Part shown: positions 8,002 to 17,372 of the stretch, piece by piece
How the letters are laid out: every line of letters begins with the position of its first letter
Position numbering within the stretch: the stretch's first letter is position 1
Source: Reyranella massiliensis 521
GTDB lineage: Bacteria > Pseudomonadota > Alphaproteobacteria > Reyranellales > Reyranellaceae
Reading direction: 5' to 3'
NCBI RefSeq assembly: GCF_000312425.1
Contig: NZ_HE997181.1
Location: 4,592,045-4,656,044 of the forward strand
Length of the DNA: 64,000 nt
The notes under the pieces: generated by a model
Told to the model about the DNA's origin: nothing
The model's input: only the letters and a program-made list of their open reading frames with translations
Databases searched by the model: none
Translations under genes and position numbers: made by a program

Positions 8002-8676
8002 TTATTCCGCCGCGGCCGCCGTGGCCTGATTGTAGCCCAGCAGTGCCGACAGGGTTCGGCGCCACACGGCCGTGGCGCGCTCGAAGCTGAGCCCGTCCCG
8101 GCGGCGGAGCACGATCCAGGCGTCGAGCGACAGGGCCGCGCCGATCGCATCGGCCAGTTCCTCGCGGGCCTGTTCGTCCAGAGCCGCGAATTCCGGCGCA
8201 AACGTCTCGAAAGTGGCCGCCCGAAGCTCGCGCTTGGACGCCAGACCACGCTCGATCAGGGCCGGATGGCCGACGAACTGGCCGGCCGCAACGCGCAGAG
8301 GGACAGTCTTGTCAAACAACTCAGCGAAGTTCTGCACCAGCGAGGCGATGCGGATGACCTGCGGCTCGTTGGCAGCCGTGGGCGCCGGAGCCGCCACATC
8401 CTTACGGATGGCATCCATTACAGTAACGAAAAGTGACTCGACGTCGCCGAAATGCTGGAATACCGAACGCACCGAGACGTCCGCGCGCTTGGCAACCGCA
8501 ACCACGGTAGGGGCGGTGCTGGTTTCGGCAATCATTGCCTTCGCCGCTTCGATGACCTTGCGACGGGTCTCGGCCGCACGCCGATTGCGCCCATCGGTAC
8601 GGCCAGCCGTCCCGCTCACATCCGCTGCTGTCGCTGCCACTGCGTTGCCGCGCGGCATCACCGCTGCTTCGCTCAT
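8002..8676 (-). CDS. TetR/AcrR-family transcriptional regulator
   Basis: The 224-residue product has a disordered N-terminus of about 35 residues, then a TetR DNA-binding domain (RRKVIEAAKAMIAE helix, recognition region ADVSVRSVFQHFGDVESLF near residue 70) and an all-helical ligand domain without recognisable specificity. The frame is open far upstream across the divergent HAD gene, but ATG 8676 is the first start that leaves an intergenic region. That 117-bp divergent gap contains GTTGG-AGG-CCAAC (8696-8708), a plausible self-operator. The likely targets are itself and the divergent HAD-RecX genes. Confidence 0.85.
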   Translation of the reverse strand: MSEAAVMPRGNAVAATAADVSGTAGRTDGRNRRAAETRRKVIEAAKAMIAETSTAPTVVAVAKRADVSVRSVFQHFGDVESLFVTVMDAIRKDVAAPAPTAANEPQVIRIASLVQNFAELFDKTVPLRVAAGQFVGHPALIERGLASKRELRAATFETFAPEFAALDEQAREELADAIGAALSLDAWIVLRRRDGLSFERATAVWRRTLSALLGYNQATAAAAE

Positions 8677-8793
8677 GTACTCATTCCTATCCGAAGTTGG
8701 AGGCCAACGATGGTCAACGACCTGTCCGTCGCCTGGAGGGCGTGAGATAAGGGCCGAGTAAGGCAGGAACAAGGTAAACTCCGTCGCACCACC

Positions 8794-9459
8794 ATGAATA
8801 CGAGCCATGCAAAAACCCCGCTCGCCGTCCTCTGGGATTTCGGCGGCGTGATTCTCTCGAGTCCGTTCGAAGCGTTTAATCGTTACGAATTGGAGACTGG
8901 TCTTCCCAAAGATTTCATTCGCGGCCTGAATGCGCGCAATCCGAATACGAACGCATGGGCAAAGATGGAACGAAGCGAGGTTTCCCTCGACGGTTTTGTC
9001 GCGCTCTTCGAGGAGGAAGCGCGTCAGCAGGGTCACGCAGTAGAAGGTTGGAAAATATTGCAGGCACTGAGCGGCGACATTCGGCCGCAGATGGTCGAGG
9101 CGCTGCGCCGCTGCAAGGCTGCCTTTCGCATTGCCTGCATCACCAACAACATGAAGTCGGGGGAAGGCCCGGGCATGGCGCGCGGTCCGGAGAAAGCCAG
9201 GGCCGTCGCCGAGATCATGACCCTTTTCGAGCATGTCGTTGAATCGAGCAAACTCGGCCTGCGCAAGCCGGATCCCAAGATCTATCGGCATGCCTGCGAT
9301 CTGCTCGGTGTGCCGCCGGAGCGATGCATCTACCTCGACGACCTCGGCATCAACCTGAAGCCGGCGCGGGAGATGGGCATGCGTACCATCAAGGTGGTGG
9401 ATCCCGACGTCGCGATCGACGAGCTGCAGGCGATGGTGGGAATTCCCCTGCGAGGCTGA
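8794..9459 (+). CDS. HAD-superfamily hydrolase (sEH-N/ACAD10-like)
   Basis: A 221-residue class IA HAD protein. Motif I is WDFGGVI near residue 15, so the second acidic residue of the usual DxD is Gly, as in ACAD10-type members. Motif II is CITNNM near residue 113, motif III the KLGLRKPDP lysine near residue 155, and motif IV is YLDDLG near residue 180. The missing Asp argues against classic phosphatase chemistry and for a dehalogenase-like or binding role. It starts a plus-strand run and is divergent from the TetR gene. Confidence 0.85.
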   Translation: MNTSHAKTPLAVLWDFGGVILSSPFEAFNRYELETGLPKDFIRGLNARNPNTNAWAKMERSEVSLDGFVALFEEEARQQGHAVEGWKILQALSGDIRPQMVEALRRCKAAFRIACITNNMKSGEGPGMARGPEKARAVAEIMTLFEHVVESSKLGLRKPDPKIYRHACDLLGVPPERCIYLDDLGINLKPAREMGMRTIKVVDPDVAIDELQAMVGIPLRG

Positions 9460-9464
9460 CCCTG

Positions 9465-10028
9465 GTGAAGCGAGTCGCGCGCCCGATCACGGCGACCTAT
9501 CTGCAGAATGCGGCAGCGTTCTATCTCGAACGATACGCGAGTTCGGCAGAGGGATTGCGGCGCGTGCTGCGGCGGCGCGTGCGCAAGGCCGAGATGCTCG
9601 ATGCACCCGTGATGGAGAATGTCGAACAGGCGATCGAAGTCGTTGTCCAAAAGTTCGTCAGAGCGGGCCTGCTCGATGACAAGGCCTTCGCCCAGACGAA
9701 GGCGCGCTCTCTCCATCGTCGCGGCGCGTCGAACCGTCTGACCCGACAGCGCCTGCAGGCCGCCGGCGTCGACCAGGATACGGTCAACCATGCCATGGCT
9801 TCGCTCGACGACGAGCTGGGGGCCGATCCTGCGAGCCGGGAGCTGAAGGCGGCAGCGGCGTTCGCACGACGGCGGCGGCTCGGGCCTTACCGGACAACGG
9901 ATCGTGAGCCCAATCGCCTGCGCGATCTGGCGGCGCTGGCGCGGGCAGGTTTCGCCTACGACCTCGCCCGCAAGGTGATCGATGCCGCCGATCCCGACAC
10001 TCTCGCCGGCACGCTGGACGAAGCCTGA
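9465..10028 (+). CDS. recX: RecX-family regulatory protein
   Basis: The 187-residue protein shows three-helix RecX repeats: ATYLQNAAAFYLERYASS followed by LRRVLRRRVRKAE, then VVQKFVRAGLLDDKAFAQTKARSLHRRG. RecX binds RecA filaments and restrains recombination and coprotease activity. No recA is adjacent. An in-frame GTG at 9465, five bases after the HAD stop, is the best start; no ATG is available before the conserved helix. The alphaproteobacterial version is longer than the 166 residues of E. coli RecX. Confidence 0.82.
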   Translation: MKRVARPITATYLQNAAAFYLERYASSAEGLRRVLRRRVRKAEMLDAPVMENVEQAIEVVVQKFVRAGLLDDKAFAQTKARSLHRRGASNRLTRQRLQAAGVDQDTVNHAMASLDDELGADPASRELKAAAAFARRRRLGPYRTTDREPNRLRDLAALARAGFAYDLARKVIDAADPDTLAGTLDEA

Positions 10029-10062
10029 CCGGCTCGCCATGGTTTCAAAGGAAGAGGCTCCT

Positions 10063-10413
10063 ATGACCGTCACGATCTGGCACAACCCGCGCTGCAGCAA
10101 GTCCCGGCAGACGCTCGACCTTCTCCGCAGCAAAGGCGTCGAGCCCAAGATACGCGAGTATCTCAAGGAGCCGCCGAGCAAAGCCGAGGTCGAAAAGCTG
10201 ATCGGCCTCGTCGGCGGCGATCCGGCCGAGCTGATCCGCGACGGCGAGGCCGAGTTCAAGTCGCTGAAACTCGACAAGACCAAACTCGGCAAGGCCGAGA
10301 TCGCCAAGGCGGTCGCGGCCCATCCGATTCTGCTGCAACGTCCCATCGTGGTGTCCGGGTCGCGTGCGGCGATCGGCCGGCCGCCGGAGGCCGTTCTTTC
10401 ACTCCTGAAATGA
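10063..10413 (+). CDS. ArsC/YfgD-family arsenate reductase-like protein
   Basis: The 116-residue protein has a thioredoxin-like ArsC fold with the active site HNPRCSKSR at residues 6-14; the single catalytic Cys is flanked as in YfgD. A basic region with Arg near the C-terminus (QRPIVV) matches the arsenate/oxyanion site. True ArsC enzymes use glutaredoxin, but YfgD-type members are not usually arsenic-linked, and no ars genes are nearby. A strong AAGGAAGAGG site precedes ATG 10063. It lies five bases from the adenylate cyclase gene, suggesting one transcript. Confidence 0.85.
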   Translation: MTVTIWHNPRCSKSRQTLDLLRSKGVEPKIREYLKEPPSKAEVEKLIGLVGGDPAELIRDGEAEFKSLKLDKTKLGKAEIAKAVAAHPILLQRPIVVSGSRAAIGRPPEAVLSLLK

Positions 10414-10417
10414 CGCC

Positions 10418-12085
10418 ATGATCGGACGGCTACGCCTCTGGTCGGGCTACGTCCTCTTCTTCTATGTCGTTACGCATCTCCTTAATCACGCCCTTGGCCT
10501 GATCTCGCTGCGCGTCCTCGAAGCGGGCCGCCGCTGGTTCGTCTTCATCTGGCACAATCCCGCCGGCCAGACCGTTCTCTACGGCGCCCTGTTGATCCAC
10601 TTCTCTCTCGCCCTGTGGTCGCTCTACCACCGCCGCGCGCTGAAACTGTCGCACTGGGAGTGGCTGCAATGGAGCCTCGGCATCCTGGTCGTGCCGCTGG
10701 GCATGATCCATGTCGTCGGCACGCGGCTGGCCCACGAATTCTACGGCGTCGAACCTGGCTATCCCTGGGTGCTGGGGTCTCTGTTGGTCGGCGGATGGGA
10801 AAGCATCGCCCGCCAGTTCTCGCTGCCGATGGTGGTCTGGGTGCATGCCTGCATTGGGATGCACTTCGCCTGGCGCCTGAAGCCCTGGTATCGCGACGCA
10901 CTGCCCTATCTCTATGCCGGCGCCCTGCTTGTGCCGGTGGCAGGTATCGCCGGCGCCGCCATCGCCCTGCGTGATGTCGCCGATCTCGCCCAACGACCGG
11001 GCTTCCTCGAAAACCTGTTCGACCGCGTTCGCGCGCCAACCGCCGCGCAGGTCGCGAACCTGTACATGATCTCCTACACCCTGCAGAGCGTGGCGCTGGC
11101 GCTGTTGGTGGCGATGTTCGCCGCACGACCGTTGCGCGACCTCTGGGAACGGCGCGCCGGCGTGGTCCGCCTCGACTACGGCGAACGCAAGAGCGTGACG
11201 CAGCCGACCGGCTTCACGATCCTGGAGATGAGTCGCATTGCCGGCATTCCGCACGCTTCGGTATGTGGCGGTCGCGGACGGTGCTCGACTTGCCGGGTCC
11301 GAATCGGCGGCGTCGATCGGGACAAGCTTCCACCCGCCGAGCCCGAGGAAGCGAAGGTTCTGGCACGCGTCGGCGCGCCGCCCAACGTGCGCCTCGCCTG
11401 CCAGGTCAGGCCGCCGCCGGGCCACTACAGTGTCACCCCGCTCCTGCCGGCCTCCGCAGGGCCGGTCGAAGCCTACCGCCGCCAGCCGCAAGCCCATGGC
11501 GGCGAGCAGTACATCGCCATCCTCTTTGCCGATATCAGAGGCTTCACCTCGATCTCAGAGGGCAAGCTGCCGTACGACGTCGTCTTCCTGCTCAATCGCT
11601 ATTTCCGTGCCACCGGCCAGGCCATCGAGTCCGCCGGCGGACGGCTCGACAAGTTCATCGGCGACGGCGTGATGGCGCTCTTCGGATTGAATCGCACGCC
11701 GGAAGTCGCCTGCCGCCAGGCGCTCGATGCCGCCCGACGCATGTCGGAGGCGCTGACCGATCTCAACGAAGCTCTGTCGGGCGATCTCGACCAACCCTTG
11801 CGCATCGGCATCGGCCTGCATGCCGGCCCCGCCATCGTCGGCGAGATGGGTTACGAACGCGCCGCCCAGATCACCGCTATCGGCGACACGGTCAACACGG
11901 CGAGCCGGCTGGAAACACTCACCAAGGAATTCGGCGTAGAGCTGGTCGTCTCGCAGGAACTGCTGGACCGCGCCGGCATCAGCCTCGAGGGAGCCGCACT
12001 TCACAATGTCGAGATTCGCGGCCGCCAGGGACGCTTGGCGGTGCGCGCCGTCGAACGGGCAAGCGATCTCACGCCAATGTCATAA
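10418..12085 (+). CDS. CyaC-like adenylate cyclase with haem-type membrane anchor and 2Fe-2S domain
   Basis: This 555-residue protein has three parts. Residues 1-245 form about six transmembrane helices with paired histidines (His20, His24, then LLIHFSLA, MIHVVG and VHACIGMHF), resembling a b-type dihaem anchor. Residues 255-345 are a plant-type 2Fe-2S ferredoxin domain (SVCGGRGRCSTCR, then LACQV). Residues 365-545 are a class III cyclase with both metal Asp (FADIRG, IGDGVM), the adenine-selecting Lys (LDKFIGDG) and the transition-state Asn/Arg (VNTASRLE), so ATP is the expected substrate. S. meliloti CyaC has this plan and responds to quinone redox state. It probably ties cAMP to respiratory state. 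Confidence 0.9.
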   Translation: MIGRLRLWSGYVLFFYVVTHLLNHALGLISLRVLEAGRRWFVFIWHNPAGQTVLYGALLIHFSLALWSLYHRRALKLSHWEWLQWSLGILVVPLGMIHVVGTRLAHEFYGVEPGYPWVLGSLLVGGWESIARQFSLPMVVWVHACIGMHFAWRLKPWYRDALPYLYAGALLVPVAGIAGAAIALRDVADLAQRPGFLENLFDRVRAPTAAQVANLYMISYTLQSVALALLVAMFAARPLRDLWERRAGVVRLDYGERKSVTQPTGFTILEMSRIAGIPHASVCGGRGRCSTCRVRIGGVDRDKLPPAEPEEAKVLARVGAPPNVRLACQVRPPPGHYSVTPLLPASAGPVEAYRRQPQAHGGEQYIAILFADIRGFTSISEGKLPYDVVFLLNRYFRATGQAIESAGGRLDKFIGDGVMALFGLNRTPEVACRQALDAARRMSEALTDLNEALSGDLDQPLRIGIGLHAGPAIVGEMGYERAAQITAIGDTVNTASRLETLTKEFGVELVVSQELLDRAGISLEGAALHNVEIRGRQGRLAVRAVERASDLTPMS

Positions 12086-12142
12086 GATTTTCGTTGCCCG
12101 GCGGACGCCGCCGGCAAGAATCGCGACTGTCTCCAGGAGGAA

Positions 12143-12628
12143 ATGATGCGCCCCATTTTCGTTGCGGCCATGACGTCGGTAGCGATTGCTGTGTCGATGC
12201 CTGCCTTTGGTGCAGGTGGCGGCGGCAGCATGGAGCAACAGCAGACCAAGCCCGTCGACGCCAACTACACGCGCGCCAAGGCGATGATCGAGGCCAAGGA
12301 CTACAAGAACGCGGTTCCCCTGCTGCAGCAGGTCGTGGCCAAGGATCCCAGGAATGCCGACGCCTACAACCTCATGGGCTTCGCCACGCGCAAGTCGGGC
12401 GATGCGGCGGGTTCGCTGCAATACTATCAGCAGGCGCTCGCCATCGACCCCCGCCACATCGGCGCCTACGAATATCTTGGCGAAGCCTATCTGATGATGG
12501 GCCGGCTGCCCGAGGCCGAGCAGCAGCTGGCGCGCCTCGATTCGCTCTGCACTTTCGGCTGTACCGAGTATCGCATGCTCAAGGCCGCAATAGCCGACTT
12601 CAAAGCCGGCAAGCGGCCGACGAACTAG
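12143..12628 (+). CDS. Secreted TPR-repeat protein
   Basis: The 161-residue product has a signal peptide (VAAMTSVAIAVSMPAFGA) and about three tetratricopeptide repeats between residues 40 and 140 (helix pairs such as RAKAMIEAKDYKNAVPLLQ, AYNLMGFATRKSGDAAGSLQYYQQAL, AYEYLGEAYLMMGRLPEAEQQ). Two Cys near residue 135 (CTFGC) could form a disulfide. TPRs bind partner proteins, so a periplasmic scaffold is likely; the partner is unknown. RBS AGGAGGAA before ATG 12143. Convergent with the USP gene. Confidence 0.85.
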   Translation: MMRPIFVAAMTSVAIAVSMPAFGAGGGGSMEQQQTKPVDANYTRAKAMIEAKDYKNAVPLLQQVVAKDPRNADAYNLMGFATRKSGDAAGSLQYYQQALAIDPRHIGAYEYLGEAYLMMGRLPEAEQQLARLDSLCTFGCTEYRMLKAAIADFKAGKRPTN

Positions 12629-12641
12629 GCGTGGCGTGGGC

Positions 12642-13472
12642 TCAGTGCGCGACGAGCAGCGGCACCGTCATGGTCGCAAGCAGGGTGCGGCTGGCACCGC
12701 CCAGCACCATCTCGCGCACGCGCGAGTGGCCGTAGATCCCCATCACGATCAGGTCGACATCGCGATCGGCGGCACGTGACAGGATCACGCCGCCGACGTC
12801 GGAGCCGTCGGCGCTGTCGTGCTGGAGAACAGAATTTACACCGTGGCGGGACAGCCATTTGGCGATCTCCACCCCCGGCTCGCTACCCGACGACGTCTTC
12901 TGCGGGTCGATCATCAGCAGGGTCACCTTGAGAGCAGTCTTCAGAATCGGCAGGGCGGCCGTCACCGCCCGCACCGACTCGCGGCTGCCGTTCCAGCAGA
13001 CCATGACATTGCCACCCGGCATCTTCGCGGCGCCGATATACGGCACGATCAGGGCGGGCCGTTCGGTCGCCATCGCCACACGCTCGACCAGGTCCGAAGG
13101 CGTCGCCGGCACGGCCTCAGGATCGTACTGGCCCAGCACGACCAAATCGGCATATCGCCCGGCCTCGATCAGACACTCGTCGGTCATGCCGGACACCGTC
13201 CGCCATTCGCTGGAACCGCCGGCGCCGCCGGTCACCTTCTGGAAAGTCGCGGAAGAGGCCGCCTCGTCGCTTCGGGCCGTCTCTTCATAGCTGGCGTAGA
13301 GCGCATCCATGGCCACGCTGGCATCGGTGAACATGGGTGCCTGGAAGGGCTGACGGACATGCAGCCCAATGAGATGCGCTCCATGCTGCCGTGCAATATC
13401 GACGGCGATCCTAAGCCGCCCCTCCGCGCCGCGCGTCGCATCGCAGTGCACGAGGATGGTCTTGTAGCCCAT
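12642..13472 (-). CDS. Tandem-domain universal stress protein
   Basis: The 276-residue protein contains two UspA domains: N-terminal (MGYKTILVHCDATRGAEGRL start) and C-terminal, which ends with the ATP-binding signature MGIYGHSRVREMVLGGASRTLL. USPs bind ATP or other ligands and help cells survive starvation and low oxygen. The start at 13472 is chosen because GGAGGA precedes it and the homologue at 20585 begins identically (MGYKTILVHCDA). Unlike that homologue, this gene has no FNR/FixK-type box upstream, so the two copies are probably controlled differently. Confidence 0.92.
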   Translation of the reverse strand: MGYKTILVHCDATRGAEGRLRIAVDIARQHGAHLIGLHVRQPFQAPMFTDASVAMDALYASYEETARSDEAASSATFQKVTGGAGGSSEWRTVSGMTDECLIEAGRYADLVVLGQYDPEAVPATPSDLVERVAMATERPALIVPYIGAAKMPGGNVMVCWNGSRESVRAVTAALPILKTALKVTLLMIDPQKTSSGSEPGVEIAKWLSRHGVNSVLQHDSADGSDVGGVILSRAADRDVDLIVMGIYGHSRVREMVLGGASRTLLATMTVPLLVAH

Positions 13473-13647
13473 GAAGGTCCTCCAGAGGTTGCCCGGCCAC
13501 CTTACAATACAACGCAATTGCTTGTGCAGGGTTGCGAAACTCTCTCTCGCATCGGCACTTGCAGCCTTTCCCGACCGTCCTTTCGCCCGCTATGCTGGCC
13601 CGGAATAAACGCCCGTTTACGCCGCCGCATTCGGAGGGCCTCCCGCA

Positions 13648-16600
13648 ATGAGCACCGCCGCACCTGTTCCTCTTGTTTTTGGCGACTATGCGCTGGAGGA
13701 CCGCTATCGGCTCAACAAAGGCCGCGTGTACATGACCGGCATCCAGGCGCTGGTGCGCCTGCCGATGATGCAACGCCAGCGCGACCTCGCGGCCGGCCTC
13801 AATACCGGGGGCTTCATCTCCGGCTATCGCGGCTCGCCGCTCGGCATGTACGACAACGCGCTGTGGGGCGCGAAGCGCTACCTCAAGGAAAACAACATCC
13901 ACTTCCAGCCCGGGCTCAACGAGGACCTGGCGGCGACGGCGGTGTGGGGCAGCCAGCAGACCAACCTGTTCCCCGGCGCCACGGTCGATGGCGTGTTCTC
14001 GATCTGGTACGGCAAGGGCCCGGGCGTCGATCGTTCGATGGACGTGCTGAAGCATGGCAATGCCGCCGGCACCTCGCCGCACGGCGGCGTCATCGCGCTA
14101 GCGGGCGACGACCATGGCTGCCAGTCCTCGACCTTGCCGCATCAGAGCGAGCAGGTCTTCTCGGCCGCGATGATCCCCGTCGTCAATCCGGCGACGGTTC
14201 AGGAGTATCTCGATTTCGGCATCCTGGGCTTCGCATTGTCGCGCTACTCGGGATGCTGGGTGGGCTTCAAGGCGATCTCCGAGACCGTCGAGAGCGGCGC
14301 CTCGGTCTGGGTCGATCCCGAACGCATCCAGATCGTGATGCCGACCGACTTCCAGCTCCCGCCGGGCGGCCTCGGTATCCGCAACCCCGATCCGCCGCTC
14401 GAAGCGGAGAAGCGTCTGCACGGGCCAAAGATGGACGCCGTGCGTGCCTTCGTGCGCGTCAACGGCTTCGACAGGATGGTGATCGATCCGCCGCGCCCGC
14501 GCATCGGCATCATGACGACCGGCAAGGCCTATCTCGATACGCGCCAGGCGCTGGAAGATCTCGGCATCGACGACGAGCGCGCCAAAGCGCTGGGCATCCG
14601 CCTCTACAAGGTCGGCGTGACCTGGCCGCTGGAACCCGAAGGGGCGCGGCGTTTCGCCGAAGGCCTCCAGGAAGTGATCGTCGTCGAGGAGAAGCGCTCG
14701 AACCTCGAAGACCAGCTCATCCGCCTGCTCTACAACTCGCCGGCCGATCGTCGCCCGCTGGTGATCGGCAAGGCCGACGAAACCGGCCGCATCATCCTGC
14801 CGAGCGAAGGTGAACTGACACCGACTGGCGTCGCCATGGTGATCGCCAACCGGCTAATGAAACATCAAGGCGAGTCGCCCGAGCTGCGCCAGCGGCTGGC
14901 CCGTCTCGAAGCCAAGGAGAAGCTCCTCGCCGCCCCGCCGCCCAAGGTGGCGCGCACGCCGTTCTTCTGCTCAGGCTGCCCGCACAACACCTCGACGCGC
15001 GTGCCCGAGGGCAGCCGCGCCATGGCCGGCATCGGCTGTCACGGCATGGCGATCTGGATGCCGGAGCGCCGCACGTCGCTCATCTCCCACATGGGCGGCG
15101 AAGGCGTGGGCTGGGTCGGCCAGGCGCCGTTCCATTCCGACAAGCATATCTTCCAGAATCTGGGTGATGGCACCTACTACCATTCCGGCCTGATGGCGAT
15201 CCGCCAGTCCGCTGCCGCCGGCGTCAACATCACCTACAAGATCCTGTTCAACGACGCCGTCGCCATGACCGGCGGCCAGCCGCACGACGGGCCGCTGACC
15301 GTGCCGGAGATCACGCGCCAGGTCGAAGCCGAGGGTGCGAAGAAAGTGGTCGTCGTCACCGACGAGCCGGACAAGTACCCGATGAATGCCGGCTTCGCAC
15401 ATGGCGTCACCATCCGTCACCGCGACGAACTCGATGCCGTGCAGCGCGAGCTGCGCGATATTCCGGGCCTCACCGTCATCGTCTACGACCAGACCTGCGC
15501 GGCCGAAAAGCGCCGCCGCCGCAAGCGCGGCACCTTCCCCGATCCCGCCAAGCGCGTGTTCATCAACGATGCCGTCTGCGAAGGCTGCGGCGACTGTTCC
15601 GACAAGAGCAACTGCGTATCGGTCAAGCCGCTGGAGACCGAACTCGGCCGCAAGCGTCAGATCGACCAGAGCAATTGCAACAAGGATTTCTCCTGCCTGA
15701 ACGGCTTCTGCCCGAGCTTCGTATCGGTACACGGCGGCGCCGTCCGCAAGGCACGGAGGCCGCAGCTCAAGGTCGTGCAGGACGATCCCTTTGCGTCTCT
15801 GCCGATGCCGACGCTGCGGCCTCTGAGCGAGGCCTACGGCATCCTGGTAACCGGCATCGGCGGCACCGGCGTGATCACCGTCGGCGCCCTGATCGGCATG
15901 GCCGCCCATCTTGAAGGCAAGGGCTGCACCGTGCTCGACTTCACGGGTCTTGCCCAGAAGAACGGCGCGGTGATGAGCCATGTCCGGCTCGCGCCCAAGC
16001 CCGAGGACCTGCATGCCGTGCGCATCGCCGCCGGCGGCGCCAACCTGGTGTTGGGCTGCGACATGGTCGTGGCTGCGTCACCCGCCGCCCTCTCGCGCAT
16101 CGAGCAGGGCGTCACCAAGGCGGTGATCAACGGCTACGTCCAGCCGGTCGCGGCCTTCGTGATGAACGGCGATATGGATCTCGGCGCCGAAGCAATGATG
16201 AAATCCATCCGCGACGCCGCGGGCGACGAGGCGACATCGTTCATCGACGGCACCGGCCTCGCTACGGCGATCCTGGGAGACTCGATTGCGACCAACCTCT
16301 TCATGCTGGGCCATGCCTGGCAGAAGGGCCTGATCCCGCTGTCGCTGGAAGCGATCGAGCGCGCCATCGAGCTGAACGGCGTTGCCGTCGAGACCAGCAA
16401 GCGCACCTTCGCCTGGGGCCGTCTGGCCGCCCACAATCTCGCCGCCGTGCAGGCCGCGGCCAAGCCGACGCTTCGCGTCGAGAAGCCGGTTGCCCGCACT
16501 TTGCCTGAGATCGTGGCCAAGCGAGTCGAGCTGCTGACCGCCTACCAAGACAAGGCCTATGCCGAACGCTATCGCGCGTTTGTCGACAAGGTCTCAAAGG

Positions 16601-17157
16601 CCGAGAAGGACAAGGCGCCCGGCCGTCGAGGCCTTGCGGAGGCTGTTGCCAAGTCGCTCTACAAGCTGATGGCCTACAAGGACGAGTACGAGGTCGCCCG
16701 CCTCTACACCGACGGCGAGTTCCTGAAGAAGCTCGGCACGCAATTCGAAGGCGACTACAAGCTCACTTTCCATCTTGCGCCGCCGCTGTTCGCCGATCGC
16801 GATCCGACGACAGGCCAACTCAAGAAGAGCGAGTTCGGAAGCTGGATGATGCCGGCCTTCCGCCTGCTCGCCTCGCTGAAGCGCCTGCGCGGCAGCAAGC
16901 TCGACATCTTCGGCTACACCGAGGAGCGGCGCATGGAGCGCCGGTTGATCGGCGAGTACGAGGCCACCGTCGAGACGCTGCTCGCCACGCTCGGCCAGGA
17001 CAATCACGCGATGGCGGTGCAGATCGCCGCGTTGCCCGAGACGATGCGCGGCTTCGGCCACATCAAGGAGAAGAACGTGAAGGCCGCGAAGGAACGCGAA
17101 GCAACCCTGCTCGCTGCCTACAAGAGCCCGGCCACACAGTCCGTCGCGGCCGAATAA
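13648..17157 (+). CDS. Indolepyruvate ferredoxin oxidoreductase (fused alpha/beta)
   Basis: At 1169 residues this is the long fused form in which IorA and IorB parts are one chain. The N-terminal half has the pyrimidine-binding domain and the TPP domain (FCSGCPHNTSTRVPEG near residue 440; GGEGVGWVGQAPF). A cysteine-rich segment near residue 645 (VCEGCGDCSDKSNC, then CNKDFSCLNGFC) can hold 4Fe-4S. The C-terminal gamma domain begins GIGGTGVITVGALIG near residue 735. It oxidatively decarboxylates aryl-2-oxoacids from aromatic amino-acid transamination to acyl-CoA, using ferredoxin. Monocistronic; a large hairpin follows. Confidence 0.93.
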   Translation: MSTAAPVPLVFGDYALEDRYRLNKGRVYMTGIQALVRLPMMQRQRDLAAGLNTGGFISGYRGSPLGMYDNALWGAKRYLKENNIHFQPGLNEDLAATAVWGSQQTNLFPGATVDGVFSIWYGKGPGVDRSMDVLKHGNAAGTSPHGGVIALAGDDHGCQSSTLPHQSEQVFSAAMIPVVNPATVQEYLDFGILGFALSRYSGCWVGFKAISETVESGASVWVDPERIQIVMPTDFQLPPGGLGIRNPDPPLEAEKRLHGPKMDAVRAFVRVNGFDRMVIDPPRPRIGIMTTGKAYLDTRQALEDLGIDDERAKALGIRLYKVGVTWPLEPEGARRFAEGLQEVIVVEEKRSNLEDQLIRLLYNSPADRRPLVIGKADETGRIILPSEGELTPTGVAMVIANRLMKHQGESPELRQRLARLEAKEKLLAAPPPKVARTPFFCSGCPHNTSTRVPEGSRAMAGIGCHGMAIWMPERRTSLISHMGGEGVGWVGQAPFHSDKHIFQNLGDGTYYHSGLMAIRQSAAAGVNITYKILFNDAVAMTGGQPHDGPLTVPEITRQVEAEGAKKVVVVTDEPDKYPMNAGFAHGVTIRHRDELDAVQRELRDIPGLTVIVYDQTCAAEKRRRRKRGTFPDPAKRVFINDAVCEGCGDCSDKSNCVSVKPLETELGRKRQIDQSNCNKDFSCLNGFCPSFVSVHGGAVRKARRPQLKVVQDDPFASLPMPTLRPLSEAYGILVTGIGGTGVITVGALIGMAAHLEGKGCTVLDFTGLAQKNGAVMSHVRLAPKPEDLHAVRIAAGGANLVLGCDMVVAASPAALSRIEQGVTKAVINGYVQPVAAFVMNGDMDLGAEAMMKSIRDAAGDEATSFIDGTGLATAILGDSIATNLFMLGHAWQKGLIPLSLEAIERAIELNGVAVETSKRTFAWGRLAAHNLAAVQAAAKPTLRVEKPVARTLPEIVAKRVELLTAYQDKAYAERYRAFVDKVSKAEKDKAPGRRGLAEAVAKSLYKLMAYKDEYEVARLYTDGEFLKKLGTQFEGDYKLTFHLAPPLFADRDPTTGQLKKSEFGSWMMPAFRLLASLKRLRGSKLDIFGYTEERRMERRLIGEYEATVETLLATLGQDNHAMAVQIAALPETMRGFGHIKEKNVKAAKEREATLLAAYKSPATQSVAAE

Positions 17158-17178
17158 CAACGCCTCCGAAACGAGGAC

Positions 17179-17227
17179 GGGACGCCTGCGCTCCCCTAAG
17201 GGGTTGGGGAAGGAGCGCAGACGTCCC
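17179..17227. repeat. Long inverted repeat after the oxidoreductase gene
   Basis: Sixteen-bp stem with one mismatch: GGGACG plus CTGCGCTCC (17179-17184, 17186-17194) pairs with GGAGCGCAG plus CGTCCC (17212-17220, 17222-17227) around a 17-base loop. It has no T-run on either side. It probably ends or protects the transcript of the oxidoreductase or of the convergent yqgE gene. The remaining 145 bases up to yqgE hold nothing I recognise. Confidence 0.6.
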
Positions 17228-17372
17228 GGGTACGCGCGCTGTCTGCGAAGGGAGGAATGCAGCCAGCGTATTTGTCGCTATAAGCCCGTTCGCCTGGGGA
17301 AGGTAATCACAATCTGCGGACGAGTATCGCACCCCAACTGCAATCGCGAGCGATCTTGAACGCGTTGGCGCG

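Noticed and set aside
8677..9291. N-terminal extension of the TetR frame
   Set aside because: Antisense to the HAD hydrolase, without similarity to TetR; the start is placed at 8676.
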